From an uncultured Fibrobacter sp. (GTDB lineage: Bacteria > Fibrobacterota > Fibrobacteria > Fibrobacterales > Fibrobacteraceae): a stretch of DNA of 58,559 bases. The DNA lies in contig CAMKLO010000016.1 in assembly GCA_946413655.1 (NCBI GenBank), positions 1 to 58,559 on the forward strand, in the 5' to 3' direction. A program made the translations under genes and the position numbers. How positions within the stretch are numbered: position 1 is the stretch's first letter; each line of letters opens with the position of its first letter. Below, one piece after another: positions 1 through 7,784 of the stretch. The notes beneath the pieces are model-generated. The model was not told the DNA's origin and searched no databases. It was given only the letters and a program-made list of their open reading frames with translations.

Positions 1-196
1 TCTTCTTGCTTGCGTCGTAAGCAGCTTGCTTCTCAGCAACACAACTACTGAATTCCGACATAAAGGATTCTGCGCCCTGTCGAATATCATCTAAGATTTC
101 CTTGTGTGACATCTTAGAATGCTTCAGGGAATTGTACTCGCGCAGTTTGCGGATGTCTTCTGCATCAAAGCGGTTGCTCATTTCGGGAGTATCCAT
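1..196 (-). CDS. Hypothetical protein, C-terminus outside the window
   Basis: An open frame starts with ATG at 196 and runs without a stop off the left edge, giving 65 visible codons. The start lies 3 bases beyond the stop of the AbiEii gene, so it is probably the last member of the abiEi-abiEii operon. The visible part is charged and helical, starting MDTPEMSNRF, with no motif I recognise. A second in-frame ATG six codons in is possible. No good ribosome site is visible, so translation may be coupled to the upstream gene. Confidence 0.6.
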   Translation of the reverse strand, partial: MDTPEMSNRFDAEDIRKLREYNSLKHSKMSHKEILDDIRQGAESFMSEFSSCVAEKQAAYDASKK

Positions 197-199
197 ATT

Positions 200-1045
200 T
201 TAAGCACCCACTCTTTCAACAATAGGCTTGAAATATGCCTTGATTTGCTCAACAACCTTGTCGAAGGTCACTTGCACCATAGCATTTTTCTTCTTCACGA
301 AAGCGTTCCATCTTTTAACGCGTTCTACATCCGAAGCAAAGGAATCTTCGAAAACGACAATGTCATCAAACGCTGTCTTTCGATTTCGGAATGTCTGGAC
401 AATAGCTTCTTGCAGCAATCCAGCATCTACCTTTTCGCTTTGCAAAATCACGTAGATGTCATAGAAGTCCTTGAAGCGACTATTCGCATAGCCCAACGAA
501 ACTATCGCCTCAAATTTTTCTGCAAGCACGGATTCAATGGAATAGCCGTAAATCTTCGGGCTTTCCATATCCAGCAATACAGGGAATGACATTTCCTTTT
601 TAGACGGAACAATCACATCGCCAAACCCGATATCAATGGACACGAGAAGTCGTGTGTTCCCGAGCAATGCTGTGATACTGATGTTTGTACCTAGATATTC
701 ATCTAGCTTTGTTATTTCACGAGCCTTAAGAGAAGTCAAATCAAAAACAAGTCCATCGTCCGCCGGTATTGAGAAAATTTCAGTAAAAATCGACAAAAGC
801 GATTCCTGCGTTCCGCTGATTTTGTCAGCGCGAAGGTCTATATCCGAAGTAGAACGGGGGTAATCCTTCCCATAGAGGGCGTACAGAAAGATTCCTCCCT
901 TGAGCGTGAAGTTTTCTCTATACTTCGATTTTCCAATTCTGAACAAGGCCCGTTCCAGTCCATAAACAGTAAGCAGTTCTTGATACAATCTGAAATTCGT
1001 CTTTGCTACATTCTTCAGTTTATCCTTTATTGACTGGACGTTCAT
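200..1045 (-). CDS. AbiEii-type nucleotidyltransferase toxin (type IV toxin-antitoxin, phage defence)
   Basis: The 281-residue product resembles the AbiEii/AbiGii nucleotidyltransferase family, toxins of type IV systems that block growth and can abort phage infection. Visible motifs are LKGG (residues 48-51), the polymerase-beta-like metal site TSDIDL (66-71), AEKFEA (175-180) and RFKDFYDIY (190-198), which carries the conserved K-D-x-x-D pattern. I chose the ATG at 1045 because it has GGAGG a few bases upstream and overlaps the stop of the upstream antitoxin gene as ATGA; a longer frame to 1084 would run into that gene. Family assignment is strong; phage range is unknown. Confidence 0.88.
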   Translation of the reverse strand: MNVQSIKDKLKNVAKTNFRLYQELLTVYGLERALFRIGKSKYRENFTLKGGIFLYALYGKDYPRSTSDIDLRADKISGTQESLLSIFTEIFSIPADDGLVFDLTSLKAREITKLDEYLGTNISITALLGNTRLLVSIDIGFGDVIVPSKKEMSFPVLLDMESPKIYGYSIESVLAEKFEAIVSLGYANSRFKDFYDIYVILQSEKVDAGLLQEAIVQTFRNRKTAFDDIVVFEDSFASDVERVKRWNAFVKKKNAMVQVTFDKVVEQIKAYFKPIVERVGA

Positions 1046-1629
1046 ACAAGAACCTCCAGATAAGTCTTCAGGATTTTCAGGCACGAAAGTTTTCCTGCGT
1101 AGCGGTAAAGCTTATTGATGTTTCGGTCTTGCCTTGCAAGATAATTGGTCAGGATTTCCTTGGTCTCTTCGATTCCGACCTTGTTCCGATTAGATATGAT
1201 ATCCACGACCGTTTTTTCTATGTCGTAGATTTTGAAGGGATTCTTGTTTTCGCTAATCGTGCGCACGCCAAGGGAGTGCCTTTCGCCCGAAAAGTAGTGC
1301 AGGGAAAACCGTTGCGATTCCGGTTGCGTCGAAAGTTTTGTCTTTGGCGGAATAGCTACATCAATGGCGTCGGGACGGAAAGTTGTTAGGCCGTAATAAA
1401 CGGCCGCACTTAGAAGACATATAACGCCCTGAGGGGCAAACGCCTGAACGTAGTAGAAATCGTTCATGTCGCCGGTAAAGCCCGCATTTTCGTAATACGA
1501 TTTATTGAGGCGAATAAGTTTGCCCTGTTCAACCATTTTCGTTATTTGATAATACGAAAAGCCCTGCTTTTGGAGATCATCGCTCGAAAAGACAAGTTTT
1601 TGGTCGGATAGAACATTCTTTTGTGTCAT
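1042..1629 (-). CDS. AbiEi-type antitoxin / transcriptional repressor
   Basis: This 195-residue protein begins MTQKNVLSDQ, followed by a winged helix-turn-helix (about residues 10-50, SDDLQKQGFSYYQITKMVEQ) typical of AbiEi antitoxins. These bind their own promoter and neutralise the partner nucleotidyltransferase. It overlaps abiEii by 4 bases. The frame is open 50 codons further upstream, but the ATG at 1629 is preferred because a promoter (TTGAAA at 1659-1664, 17-base spacer, TATATT at 1636-1641) puts the expected transcript start at or next to that ATG. The mRNA would then be leaderless. Confidence 0.85.
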   Translation of the reverse strand: MTQKNVLSDQKLVFSSDDLQKQGFSYYQITKMVEQGKLIRLNKSYYENAGFTGDMNDFYYVQAFAPQGVICLLSAAVYYGLTTFRPDAIDVAIPPKTKLSTQPESQRFSLHYFSGERHSLGVRTISENKNPFKIYDIEKTVVDIISNRNKVGIEETKEILTNYLARQDRNINKLYRYAGKLSCLKILKTYLEVLV

Positions 1630-1635
1630 GCCATA

Positions 1636-1664
1636 AATATACTTTTTTGACGGCAAAATTTCAA
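1636..1664 (-). promoter_or_regulatory. Promoter of abiEi, leaderless type
   Basis: Reading the minus strand, TTGAAA, 17 bases, TATATT, then 6 bases to the ATG at 1629. This is a near-consensus sigma-70 spacing. The transcript start would fall on the start codon, leaving no room for a Shine-Dalgarno sequence. Confidence 0.7.
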
Positions 1665-1782
1665 CGAAATACGGAAAATGTTTGGATATTCCGTATTTCG
1701 TTGAAAAATCTTCGGGGAAACTACTATAATTTTGGACATTTGTAGTCGTTTTGTACAGGTTTGAGTTTCTATTTTCCATGTT

Positions 1783-2625
1783 TTACCTCACATCCACCAA
1801 AAAATCTTCCGGTTTTAGTCCATGTTCTGCATAGGGATTTTCGTCAGGGTAACCCACAGGATTGCAAAGCAATAGGTGCTTTTTGCCGAACCTGTCGGTG
1901 TATTCGCGCTTAATGGCGGTGTGGGTATGGCCCGCTTGCCAAATGCTCCCATCATCTAGGTTTTCGAGATATTTGGCTCCGTGGAAATAGAAAAAATTTG
2001 AGTAAGGATCGTGCTTGTAACGCTCCGCCATTTCGAATTCCAGCGGCAGAAAATGCGACATCATGATTTTCGGACGTTGTGCGGTGAGTTCGCGGAAAGC
2101 TCTGTCGTAATGTCGCCAAAGTTTGCCCGTATCGTTCTGCATGTAATTCCAGTGGCGACCATCAAACCAGTGCGTTGCCCACAGAATTTTGTTAGCAATT
2201 TCGGATGCAGCGAGCGAATGCTTATACTTGAAATCGCACATGCCCATACAGCCAGCGATTCCGTCTGCGATGCGGTTTTCGAGCAGCAAGAGATTCGGGA
2301 TTTTATCGACTTCAGCAAGGAAGTACGCAATTTTTTCTTCGGATGTTGAAAATTCACGGTCAACGCCATAACGCCCGCCAAGCTCCATGATGATATCGTG
2401 ATTTCCTAGACATACATACACGGAGCCGTACTTCGAGGAGATAAACTTCAGGAATTCCACGTAAGTGAAATAATCATTCGCAATATCGCCTGCGATGCAG
2501 CAGGCATCCGCAGGCAGAAAGTTGCGTTCAAAGAATACTTCGAAATGTTTGCGTAACACCGCGACAGAGTGGGTCACCGGCGCATAAAAATCTACATGCA
2601 AATCGCTGATAAAATAGTAGGTCAT
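1783..2625 (-). CDS. Calcineurin-like metallophosphoesterase
   Basis: The 280-residue product has the metallophosphoesterase metal-binding motifs in order: ISDLH (residues 6-10), GDIAND (46-51), GNHD (74-77), a SHF motif in the C-terminal third, and GHTHT further on. The fold hydrolyses phosphomono- or diesters using two metal ions; the substrate cannot be read from sequence. It stands alone on the minus strand behind a leaderless-type promoter (TTGACT at 2655-2660, 17 bases, TAGATT at 2632-2637, 6 bases to ATG). Confidence 0.88.
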   Translation of the reverse strand: MTYYFISDLHVDFYAPVTHSVAVLRKHFEVFFERNFLPADACCIAGDIANDYFTYVEFLKFISSKYGSVYVCLGNHDIIMELGGRYGVDREFSTSEEKIAYFLAEVDKIPNLLLLENRIADGIAGCMGMCDFKYKHSLAASEIANKILWATHWFDGRHWNYMQNDTGKLWRHYDRAFRELTAQRPKIMMSHFLPLEFEMAERYKHDPYSNFFYFHGAKYLENLDDGSIWQAGHTHTAIKREYTDRFGKKHLLLCNPVGYPDENPYAEHGLKPEDFLVDVR

Positions 2626-2631
2626 GCCGTA

Positions 2632-2660
2632 AATCTATACCCTCAATTTACGGGAGTCAA
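2632..2660 (-). promoter_or_regulatory. Promoter of the phosphoesterase gene, leaderless type
   Basis: On the minus strand: TTGACT, exactly 17 bases, TAGATT, then TACGGC directly before the ATG at 2625. The same TAYGGC-ATG ending precedes the genes starting at 1629 and 3807. Confidence 0.65.
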
Positions 2661-2821
2661 GAGACCGAATTGCGAGCGATACAGGTCGAGTTTTTACACC
2701 TCCAAAACCACATCGGGTGAAATTGTACGCCGTCTTCGTGAAAGGGGCGTAGTCGGCAAGATGTTCAGCAGGGGTGTCTGCATGTCGGAAAGCTAATGAT
2801 ATAATTTCTTATATTCGTGGC

Positions 2822-2986
2822 ATGGAAATCTGCCACAAGGACATTCATGATTTTACGGCTGCGGAACATGAGCGGCAGTTTCTTTCAGTAGAGTGGTCGT
2901 CGGGGCTTTTCTATACGGCCCACAGTTTCAAAAAAGCAAATAACGCTTAGCCGATGTTTATTATCTGCTTGTGGACAATTAGTTGA
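2822..2986 (+). pseudogene. GNAT acetyltransferase remnant with internal deletion and a nonsense codon
   Basis: The frame begins MEICHKDIHDF and reaches FLSVEWSSG, the characteristic N-terminus of a common GNAT acetyltransferase type. It then jumps to FYTAHSFKKANNA, matching the C-terminal 'FYENCGFKKAD' region of that type. A TAG (2948-2950) follows, and the same frame continues PMFIICLWTIS to a TGA at 2984-2986, again as in the family's C-terminus. About 90 internal codons appear to be missing and one serine codon has become TAG. A TATATT box still sits 6 bases before the ATG. Confidence 0.75.
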
Positions 2987-2988
2987 AA

Positions 2989-3807
2989 TCACTTTTTTCT
3001 CATGAACAGGTCGCGGCCACCTTCTTTCTTGTAGCCGACAAAGCCTTTCGAGGCGATCCTTTCAAAGAACACACCCTGTTTGCAGATTGAGTGACCCTTG
3101 AATTGGAAGTCCTTCACCTGCTGATGCAATTGGCTTCCAAACGCACTACAAACATGCCACTTTCCAGCTTCAAAGGTTTCGAGCGTCTTGACCAGTGCGA
3201 AGCTTTCGTCTTTTGAAAAACCGAGCGACTCAATATATTCGGAAAGGGACGGGGCCTTCTTCGGCGCCTCCTTGAAAAGCCCTGCCATGGCTGCGGCGCT
3301 GTCGCGAGCTATTTGGTGAATCATGTTTTTATCCGATTGCAACGCATTTTCCGCGGCGGTGATCATATTGTCAGACTTCTTTAGAAAATCTAGAGCCTTC
3401 TCACAGGATTTCGAGTCTTTCAAGTCGTAATCCAGGCCGAAATGGTGAGCAAGTTTGTTCCGGACATCGACAAGTTTTTCTAAACATGCTTGACGGGAAG
3501 CGTAAAGGTTTTTGTCCAGTTGGAAATTTATTTGCAATCCGATTTTTCCTGACGTGAAGGACGCTTCTTTTGCGTCGCCAAATAAGAATTCTAGATAGCG
3601 TTTGCACATGTTGCCCATCGTGCTCATGTCTTCATGCCACTTTTCGTCTGCGCTGAAGGAATCCGGGATTTCCTTTACATTGGCAAATTCCCGTTTGAAA
3701 CAAATCCTTTCTAAAAGGCGTTTCATTTCCCATTCAAATCGCTGGCAACGGTACAAGAGTTCACCCAACCGGACGAGTGCATTTTGTTCCATTTCAGAAT
3801 AGCTCAT
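2989..3807 (-). CDS. HEPN-like protein with possible OST-HTH/LOTUS C-terminal domain
   Basis: The product has 272 residues. The N-terminal half is helical and carries RNKLAHH (116-122), which fits the R-x4-6-H signature of HEPN domains, often RNases. The last 55 residues (about 216-271: W..CSAFGSQL, a basic aromatic stretch, GFVGYKKEGGRDL) resemble OST-HTH/LOTUS RNA-binding modules. Both readings are by eye. An RNA-targeting role would follow if they hold. I chose the ATG at 3807 because TATATT lies at 3814-3819, 6 bases upstream; the longer frame starts inside the promoter. Confidence 0.6.
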   Translation of the reverse strand: MSYSEMEQNALVRLGELLYRCQRFEWEMKRLLERICFKREFANVKEIPDSFSADEKWHEDMSTMGNMCKRYLEFLFGDAKEASFTSGKIGLQINFQLDKNLYASRQACLEKLVDVRNKLAHHFGLDYDLKDSKSCEKALDFLKKSDNMITAAENALQSDKNMIHQIARDSAAAMAGLFKEAPKKAPSLSEYIESLGFSKDESFALVKTLETFEAGKWHVCSAFGSQLHQQVKDFQFKGHSICKQGVFFERIASKGFVGYKKEGGRDLFMRKK

Positions 3808-3921
3808 GCCGTAAATATACAATTAAAACCCGTTGCATGGGGGTCAACCCGGTCTGTAAAAACGCACATAAGGAGTCAACCTTTTTCGGAGATGGTCAAC
3901 TCAAACTCTTCGATTTACCCG

Positions 3922-4509
3922 TTACCGTTTCTTGAATACGACGATTTCGGCGTCGGCGCCGTTCTTGCCGTATTCGCTCACGAGAATGTAGCGTTCGTCG
4001 CAGGCGATTCCGAAGCAGCGGCCTTCGGCACCAATCTTTTCGACTTGGTTGCCCCAGTAGCTTGCGTTATCGTCCAGGAGCTTGACGTTGTTGCCGTTGA
4101 TTTTGTATTCCTGGTTGATGAACGAGCCCTGCAGAACGAATAGATTGTCGATTTTCGGCATATCCTTGATACCGAGCGCGTTGACTTCTTCAATGAACTT
4201 CTGCTTCATGGGCGAAGTGGCATGAGGCAATTGGTCTGCGGGGAGGCGCCAGCGCTTGAGCGTCGGGAAGTACTTGCGAAGCTCCGCCTTGTATTCTTCG
4301 CGGGTCAGGCTTTTGCCGGTGTTCTTGTTGAATTCATCGACGAACTGCGAGCAGAATTCGACCATCTGTTCCATGTTGAAGTCGCCGGTGAATGCGCCGT
4401 CTTTATAGCAGTAGATGCAGTATTCTTCGTTCTTGCTGCCGTCGGCGTTGGTGCCGAAGATTTCTGGCGTTAGCGGCATTCCGCAGCTCTGACAAAATTT
4501 CATTTCCAT
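3922..4509 (-). CDS. Zinc-ribbon domain protein of unknown function
   Basis: The 195-residue product begins with a compact zinc ribbon: CQSCGMPL (C6, C9) and YCIYC (C31, C34), with the GT.ADGS.NEEYC spacing seen in the putative zinc-ribbon family found in small bacterial stress or regulatory proteins. The C-terminal 100 residues are unrecognised. AAGGAG lies 6 bases before the ATG. It is first in a minus-strand run of small detoxification-type genes, but intergenic gaps suggest separate transcripts. Confidence 0.75.
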   Translation of the reverse strand: MEMKFCQSCGMPLTPEIFGTNADGSKNEEYCIYCYKDGAFTGDFNMEQMVEFCSQFVDEFNKNTGKSLTREEYKAELRKYFPTLKRWRLPADQLPHATSPMKQKFIEEVNALGIKDMPKIDNLFVLQGSFINQEYKINGNNVKLLDDNASYWGNQVEKIGAEGRCFGIACDERYILVSEYGKNGADAEIVVFKKR

Positions 4510-4556
4510 AAGTTCTCCTTTTAAATTGCGCCCGCATAGTGCAGGCTTCTCCTGTA

Positions 4557-5189
4557 CTAGAGTTTTTTTATCGGGTGGCGGATGACAGTTTTCAACTTTT
4601 CCGGAGCGACTTTGCGCGCGTCGGAGAGATAAATCTCGTGATGACGCCTAGTGTCCGAAATATCGTTTTCGTAACCGTTATCGGCGATAAACTTGTCCAT
4701 TGCTGCGACAGTTGCGGGCTCGTCGTCGTATGAGCCAGAATGCATGCATTGCACGCAAAGCCCTTCTTCGATTTCGAGAAATTCGACCTTCGAAAAGTCC
4801 ATTTTCTTTTTTCGAGTCGCTTCTTCAATCGCCCATTCGAAATCAGCCTTGGTTACAAAGTCTGGCAACCTGATGACGGAAATCCACTGGAAATTTTCCT
4901 TGTGTCCATAATCAATCCTGTCAAGATTTTCTTGCCACCAGAATCCTTCTAGCGGCGGAACCACGTAATCAAAGTAGCCTTCGATTTTATGGTCGCCTTT
5001 CTTGCTCATCTTAATCGTGTATGCGATTCCGTACAAAAGTTCGATAGACTTTTTGTATTCGCCATCTTCTACATTCGGATTGCCCTTGCCACGCACCGCG
5101 ATGTAGTTCATCTTCGGGACGGTGACGATTTCCGGTTTGCCCTTGGGCATATAGAATTCTTTGTATTCTTTCTTGAAGTCAAACGGCAT
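4557..5189 (-). CDS. GyrI-like small-molecule-binding protein
   Basis: The 210-residue protein starts MPFDFKKEYK and has the features of stand-alone GyrI-like (SOUL/Bv3364-type) ligand-binding proteins: VPKMNYIAVRGKGNPN near the N-terminus, an EGFWW segment, and a C-terminal RHHEIYLSDARK. Relatives bind or hydrolyse hydrophobic toxic compounds. The ATG at 5189 follows AAGGAG and starts two bases after the stop of the VOC gene, so the two are almost certainly cotranscribed. Confidence 0.8.
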   Translation of the reverse strand: MPFDFKKEYKEFYMPKGKPEIVTVPKMNYIAVRGKGNPNVEDGEYKKSIELLYGIAYTIKMSKKGDHKIEGYFDYVVPPLEGFWWQENLDRIDYGHKENFQWISVIRLPDFVTKADFEWAIEEATRKKKMDFSKVEFLEIEEGLCVQCMHSGSYDDEPATVAAMDKFIADNGYENDISDTRRHHEIYLSDARKVAPEKLKTVIRHPIKKL

Positions 5190-5191
5190 GC

Positions 5192-5584
5192 TTACTCCTT
5201 GACGAACGACCCGATTTCCACCAAATTGCCTTCGGGGTCCGCGATGTAGCAGGTGCGTTGTCCCCACGGCTCTGTAGTCGGCGCCATGATGCCTTTTGCT
5301 CCTGCAGCAGTGACTTTGGCATACGCCTTATCCACTTCAGCGTAGTTAGCGACACCCAATGCAATTTCGAAATGTCCGTTGACGCCTTTGCAGTAAGCGT
5401 ACTTTTGGCTTGTCATTTTCTCAAAATCCGATTTTCGGAACAGCAGGAACAACGTCCCATCTTTCTCTAGAAAAACATTGGTCGTGTTTTCATCTTCCTT
5501 GATTTCAAAGCCCAAAACATCCCTATAAAAGCGGACCATCGTCGCCATGTCATCTACAAAAATTCCAAAGCCCTCTAATTTCAT
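5192..5584 (-). CDS. VOC (glyoxalase/bleomycin-resistance) family protein
   Basis: A 130-residue single vicinal-oxygen-chelate domain: MKLEGFGIFVDD, FYRDVLGFE, and a C-terminal WGQRTCYIADPEGNLVEI. Family members bind a metal and isomerise, cleave or sequester small toxic molecules; substrate unknown. The ATG at 5584 has AAGGAGG 6-7 bases upstream and is preferred over the ATG at 5602, which overlaps that ribosome site. It is followed directly by the GyrI-like gene, so the pair could form a detoxification operon. Confidence 0.85.
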   Translation of the reverse strand: MKLEGFGIFVDDMATMVRFYRDVLGFEIKEDENTTNVFLEKDGTLFLLFRKSDFEKMTSQKYAYCKGVNGHFEIALGVANYAEVDKAYAKVTAAGAKGIMAPTTEPWGQRTCYIADPEGNLVEIGSFVKE

Positions 5585-5669
5585 TGCAAAACCTCCTTGC
5601 ATTACGTGTTCAAATGTACACTATTTTAAAAATTTGTCAAGTCCTTTCCGTACTTTTTAACGAAATTTG

Positions 5670-5874
5670 TCAATATCGGTTTCGATATTCTTTTCGAGCT
5701 TCTGTTGTCCATTTCCGAATAAAATCAGTTTTTGCATCGGTATAGGTATCTCTGTTGTGTTCGTATTTTTTCCAAAGCTGGAGCTTCAATGTTTCATATT
5801 CTTTTGCCACGTCAGGATGCTCATTCAGATAGTCGCGGAAATACAGCTCATCGTTCCGAGAGTTCTTTTTTCAT
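5670..5874 (-). pseudogene. GrpB family (COG2320) remnant, N- and C-terminal ends only
   Basis: An ATG at 5874 opens MKKELSER and then hits TGA. From about 5853, in another frame, the sequence reads NDELYFRDYLNEHPDVAKEYE and on through WKKYEHNRDTYTDAKTDF to a TGA at 5670-5672. This is the intact C-terminus of GrpB-family proteins; MKKELSE matches their usual start. About 110 codons in the middle are missing and the join is out of frame. It sits just downstream of the CAT-like gene. Confidence 0.75.
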
Positions 5875-5887
5875 TGTTTTTCATTTT

Positions 5888-6511
5888 TTACCGAAGTTCG
5901 TCAATTGCTTTTTGCAAGTTTGCTAGGAACTTCCCGGCGTGAGCCCCGTCCATTTGCGTGTGGTGGAACTGGAACGAAACCGGCAATTCATAGCGGAAAA
6001 GACGCTTCCTGTAACGTCCCCAAATCATAAACGGGTTGTTGAAAATGCCGGAATTCATGCCGACTGCTCCATCGATTTCCGTGTCGATAATAGCCGATGT
6101 GCCGATGACCATGCTATTTTCGGACAAGTCCCGATCCTGGCAACTTTCCGCCACGATTTTTGTGTACTTGAGGTAGTCGCGGTTGAATGTCGCCAAATCT
6201 TCGGAATACGGGATGTCGCAAGAGCTGACTTCGCCTTCGCCGTTTTTCACGATTGTATTCACCGCAATTGAATCGTATTGCATGAGCTTGCCGTTTACCG
6301 GGAGCATGTAAAATTCCTTAACGCTTGCGGCCGCCTTGCCGATGCAGTAATCCATAAGCATGTTGAACTTCAAGCCGCGCTTCTTGCTCACCTTCACGAG
6401 TCTTGTGACGTTCAACGATTTGAAAAATGTCACCATCGGATTCGGAGCTTGCATCCAAAACTCAAATGCCTTCGCTCTTGTTGTGCTTTTCGGATCGATT
6501 TCTTTTGCCAT
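5888..6511 (-). CDS. Chloramphenicol acetyltransferase-like protein
   Basis: The 207-residue product belongs to the CAT fold. The catalytic HHxxxDG motif is present as HHTQMDGAH (183-191), and the VSSCDIPYS and NPFMIWGRY regions line up with CAT enzymes. Many chromosomal relatives lack activity on chloramphenicol, so resistance is not implied. It lies on the minus strand, just ahead of the GrpB remnant. No strong ribosome site is visible before MAKEIDP. Confidence 0.85.
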   Translation of the reverse strand: MAKEIDPKSTTRAKAFEFWMQAPNPMVTFFKSLNVTRLVKVSKKRGLKFNMLMDYCIGKAAASVKEFYMLPVNGKLMQYDSIAVNTIVKNGEGEVSSCDIPYSEDLATFNRDYLKYTKIVAESCQDRDLSENSMVIGTSAIIDTEIDGAVGMNSGIFNNPFMIWGRYRKRLFRYELPVSFQFHHTQMDGAHAGKFLANLQKAIDELR

Positions 6512-6542
6512 TTTTTCGCCTTAAATATGTGTGCCGACGAGT

Positions 6543-7064
6543 TTATCCGTTTCGACGGAGTTTCATCACTTTCACGGGGCGCTTGCAGCCGCCATAAAGG
6601 TTTTCGCAGTAGCGCATTTCGCCAGTTTCGCGGAACCCGCATTTTTCCATCACGCGTCCGGAGGCCGGATTGTCAATGAAAAAGTCGCTCCAGAGAACGT
6701 CAATGTGTTTTTCATTGAAGCAATAGTCTATCATCAGTTTCAATGCTTCTGTACAAATTCCTTTGTTCCAGTAAGGCTTTGCAATCCAGTAACCGGCTTC
6801 AGCTTCGTTCTCGCCGATGTCGATGTTGCTTTCGCCTTTGAGCAGGTAACCGATACAGCCGATGGGTTCTCCCGTCTCTTTCAGCTCTATGGCCCACATG
6901 TGATCACCGCCGAATATCGTGCGGATTATTTGCAGGCTTTCTTCTACGTTTTTGTGCGGCTCCCAGCCGGCACGCGGACCGACATCTGGATCGGATGCGT
7001 ACTTGAACAAAGTTTCTGCATCGCTTTCGCGCCACGGGCGCAGTAAAAATCTATCTGTTTCCAT
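6543..7064 (-). CDS. GNAT N-acetyltransferase, RimJ/RimL-like
   Basis: The 173-residue protein starts METDRFLLRPWRESDAETLF, the typical RimJ/RimL start, and contains GYWIAKPYWNKGICTEAL (acetyl-CoA-binding region with a K-G-I-C-T-E loop) and a C-terminal VMEKCGFRETG. It transfers acetyl from acetyl-CoA to an amine; the acceptor is unknown. Its start overlaps the end of the TetR gene by 14 bases, so the two are one operon and the acetyltransferase is probably under TetR control. Confidence 0.88.
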   Translation of the reverse strand: METDRFLLRPWRESDAETLFKYASDPDVGPRAGWEPHKNVEESLQIIRTIFGGDHMWAIELKETGEPIGCIGYLLKGESNIDIGENEAEAGYWIAKPYWNKGICTEALKLMIDYCFNEKHIDVLWSDFFIDNPASGRVMEKCGFRETGEMRYCENLYGGCKRPVKVMKLRRNG

Positions 7065-7656
7065 TTGCGTATGTCTTGAAAAAATGTTGTAAGTGCTTCT
7101 CGATGAATTTGAGAGCTTCTTTTTCGCATTTTGGCTGGCGATCGACCTTGGAAATCCAGAGTGCTACGGGCGCGGTGATTTCTGTCGCAAGCATTTCCGG
7201 GTCATCCTTGACGATTATGCCTGCAGCCATCAGCGTTTCGAGAATTTTTTGGTACATTTGCAGAAGTCCGTCCACCTGATGCATTGTCGTGATTTCGGCG
7301 AGGCGTTCGCTGCGAAACTGTTCCTGCACCAGGAAAATGCGCATTTTCTTAATAATCGGGTCGGTCATCGTGAAGCGGACTTTCTTCATTGTCTCGCGAA
7401 TGAATCCGTCAACATTTTCGGGGATTGTGCCGACTTTTTTCACGGAGCCGAACGATTCCTCGTAACGCGCTTCGGCGATGTCGATCAGCGAGTTTAAGAT
7501 GTCCTCTTTGCCTTTGAAGTGCTTGTAAAGTGATGGAGCCTTGATGCCGACATCTTGAGCGATTTGCTCCACGCTGGTGCCGTCGTATCCATTTTCGGCA
7601 AACAGCGTTAGTGCTGTTTCTAGAATTTTTTCTTTTGTGGACTTGGCGCCTCTCAT
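7051..7656 (-). CDS. TetR family transcriptional regulator
   Basis: The 201-residue product has the standard TetR N-terminal helix-turn-helix (about residues 8-50: KEKILETALTLFAENGYDGTS, then VGIKAPSLYKHFKGKEDI) and a helical ligand-binding C-terminal half. It overlaps the downstream acetyltransferase gene. A cluster of inverted TTAGC/GCTAA half-sites lies 15-53 bases before its start, which suggests autoregulation of the pair. The inducer is unknown. Confidence 0.92.
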   Translation of the reverse strand: MRGAKSTKEKILETALTLFAENGYDGTSVEQIAQDVGIKAPSLYKHFKGKEDILNSLIDIAEARYEESFGSVKKVGTIPENVDGFIRETMKKVRFTMTDPIIKKMRIFLVQEQFRSERLAEITTMHQVDGLLQMYQKILETLMAAGIIVKDDPEMLATEITAPVALWISKVDRQPKCEKEALKFIEKHLQHFFKTYANGNR

Positions 7657-7670
7657 TTCGACCTTTTGCG

Positions 7671-7709
7671 GCTAATGTATGTTAGCTAAAATAGCTAATG
7701 CTTATTAGC
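7671..7709. promoter_or_regulatory. Candidate TetR operator array
   Basis: Half-sites GCTAA (7671-7675), TTAGCTA (7682-7688), TAGCTAA (7692-7698) and TTAGC (7705-7709). The middle two form a perfect 7-base inverted repeat around AAA; the first pair is also palindromic. It lies directly upstream of the TetR start at 7656. Confidence 0.7.
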
Positions 7710-7731
7710 TTGTCAAGTGAAACCTATGACA

Positions 7732-7784
7732 CCGCAGCATAACCACAGCAAGTTCACAAACATACGGCCAAGCTTGACAGAGCC
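7732..7784 (+). repeat. Cassette-flanking repeat, copy 1
   Basis: About 53 bases, from CCGCAGCATAACCACAGCA to GGCCAAGCTTGACAGAGCC, closely matching 10083-10139. Its right end, CTTGACAGAGCCAA, recurs inverted at 8714-8727 just after the FISUMP gene. Confidence 0.7.

Noticed and set aside
2569..2796. 75-codon plus-strand frame before the GNAT remnant
   Set aside because: Its first part is antisense to the phosphoesterase start and promoter; no recognisable similarity in the rest, though a decayed gene cannot be excluded.
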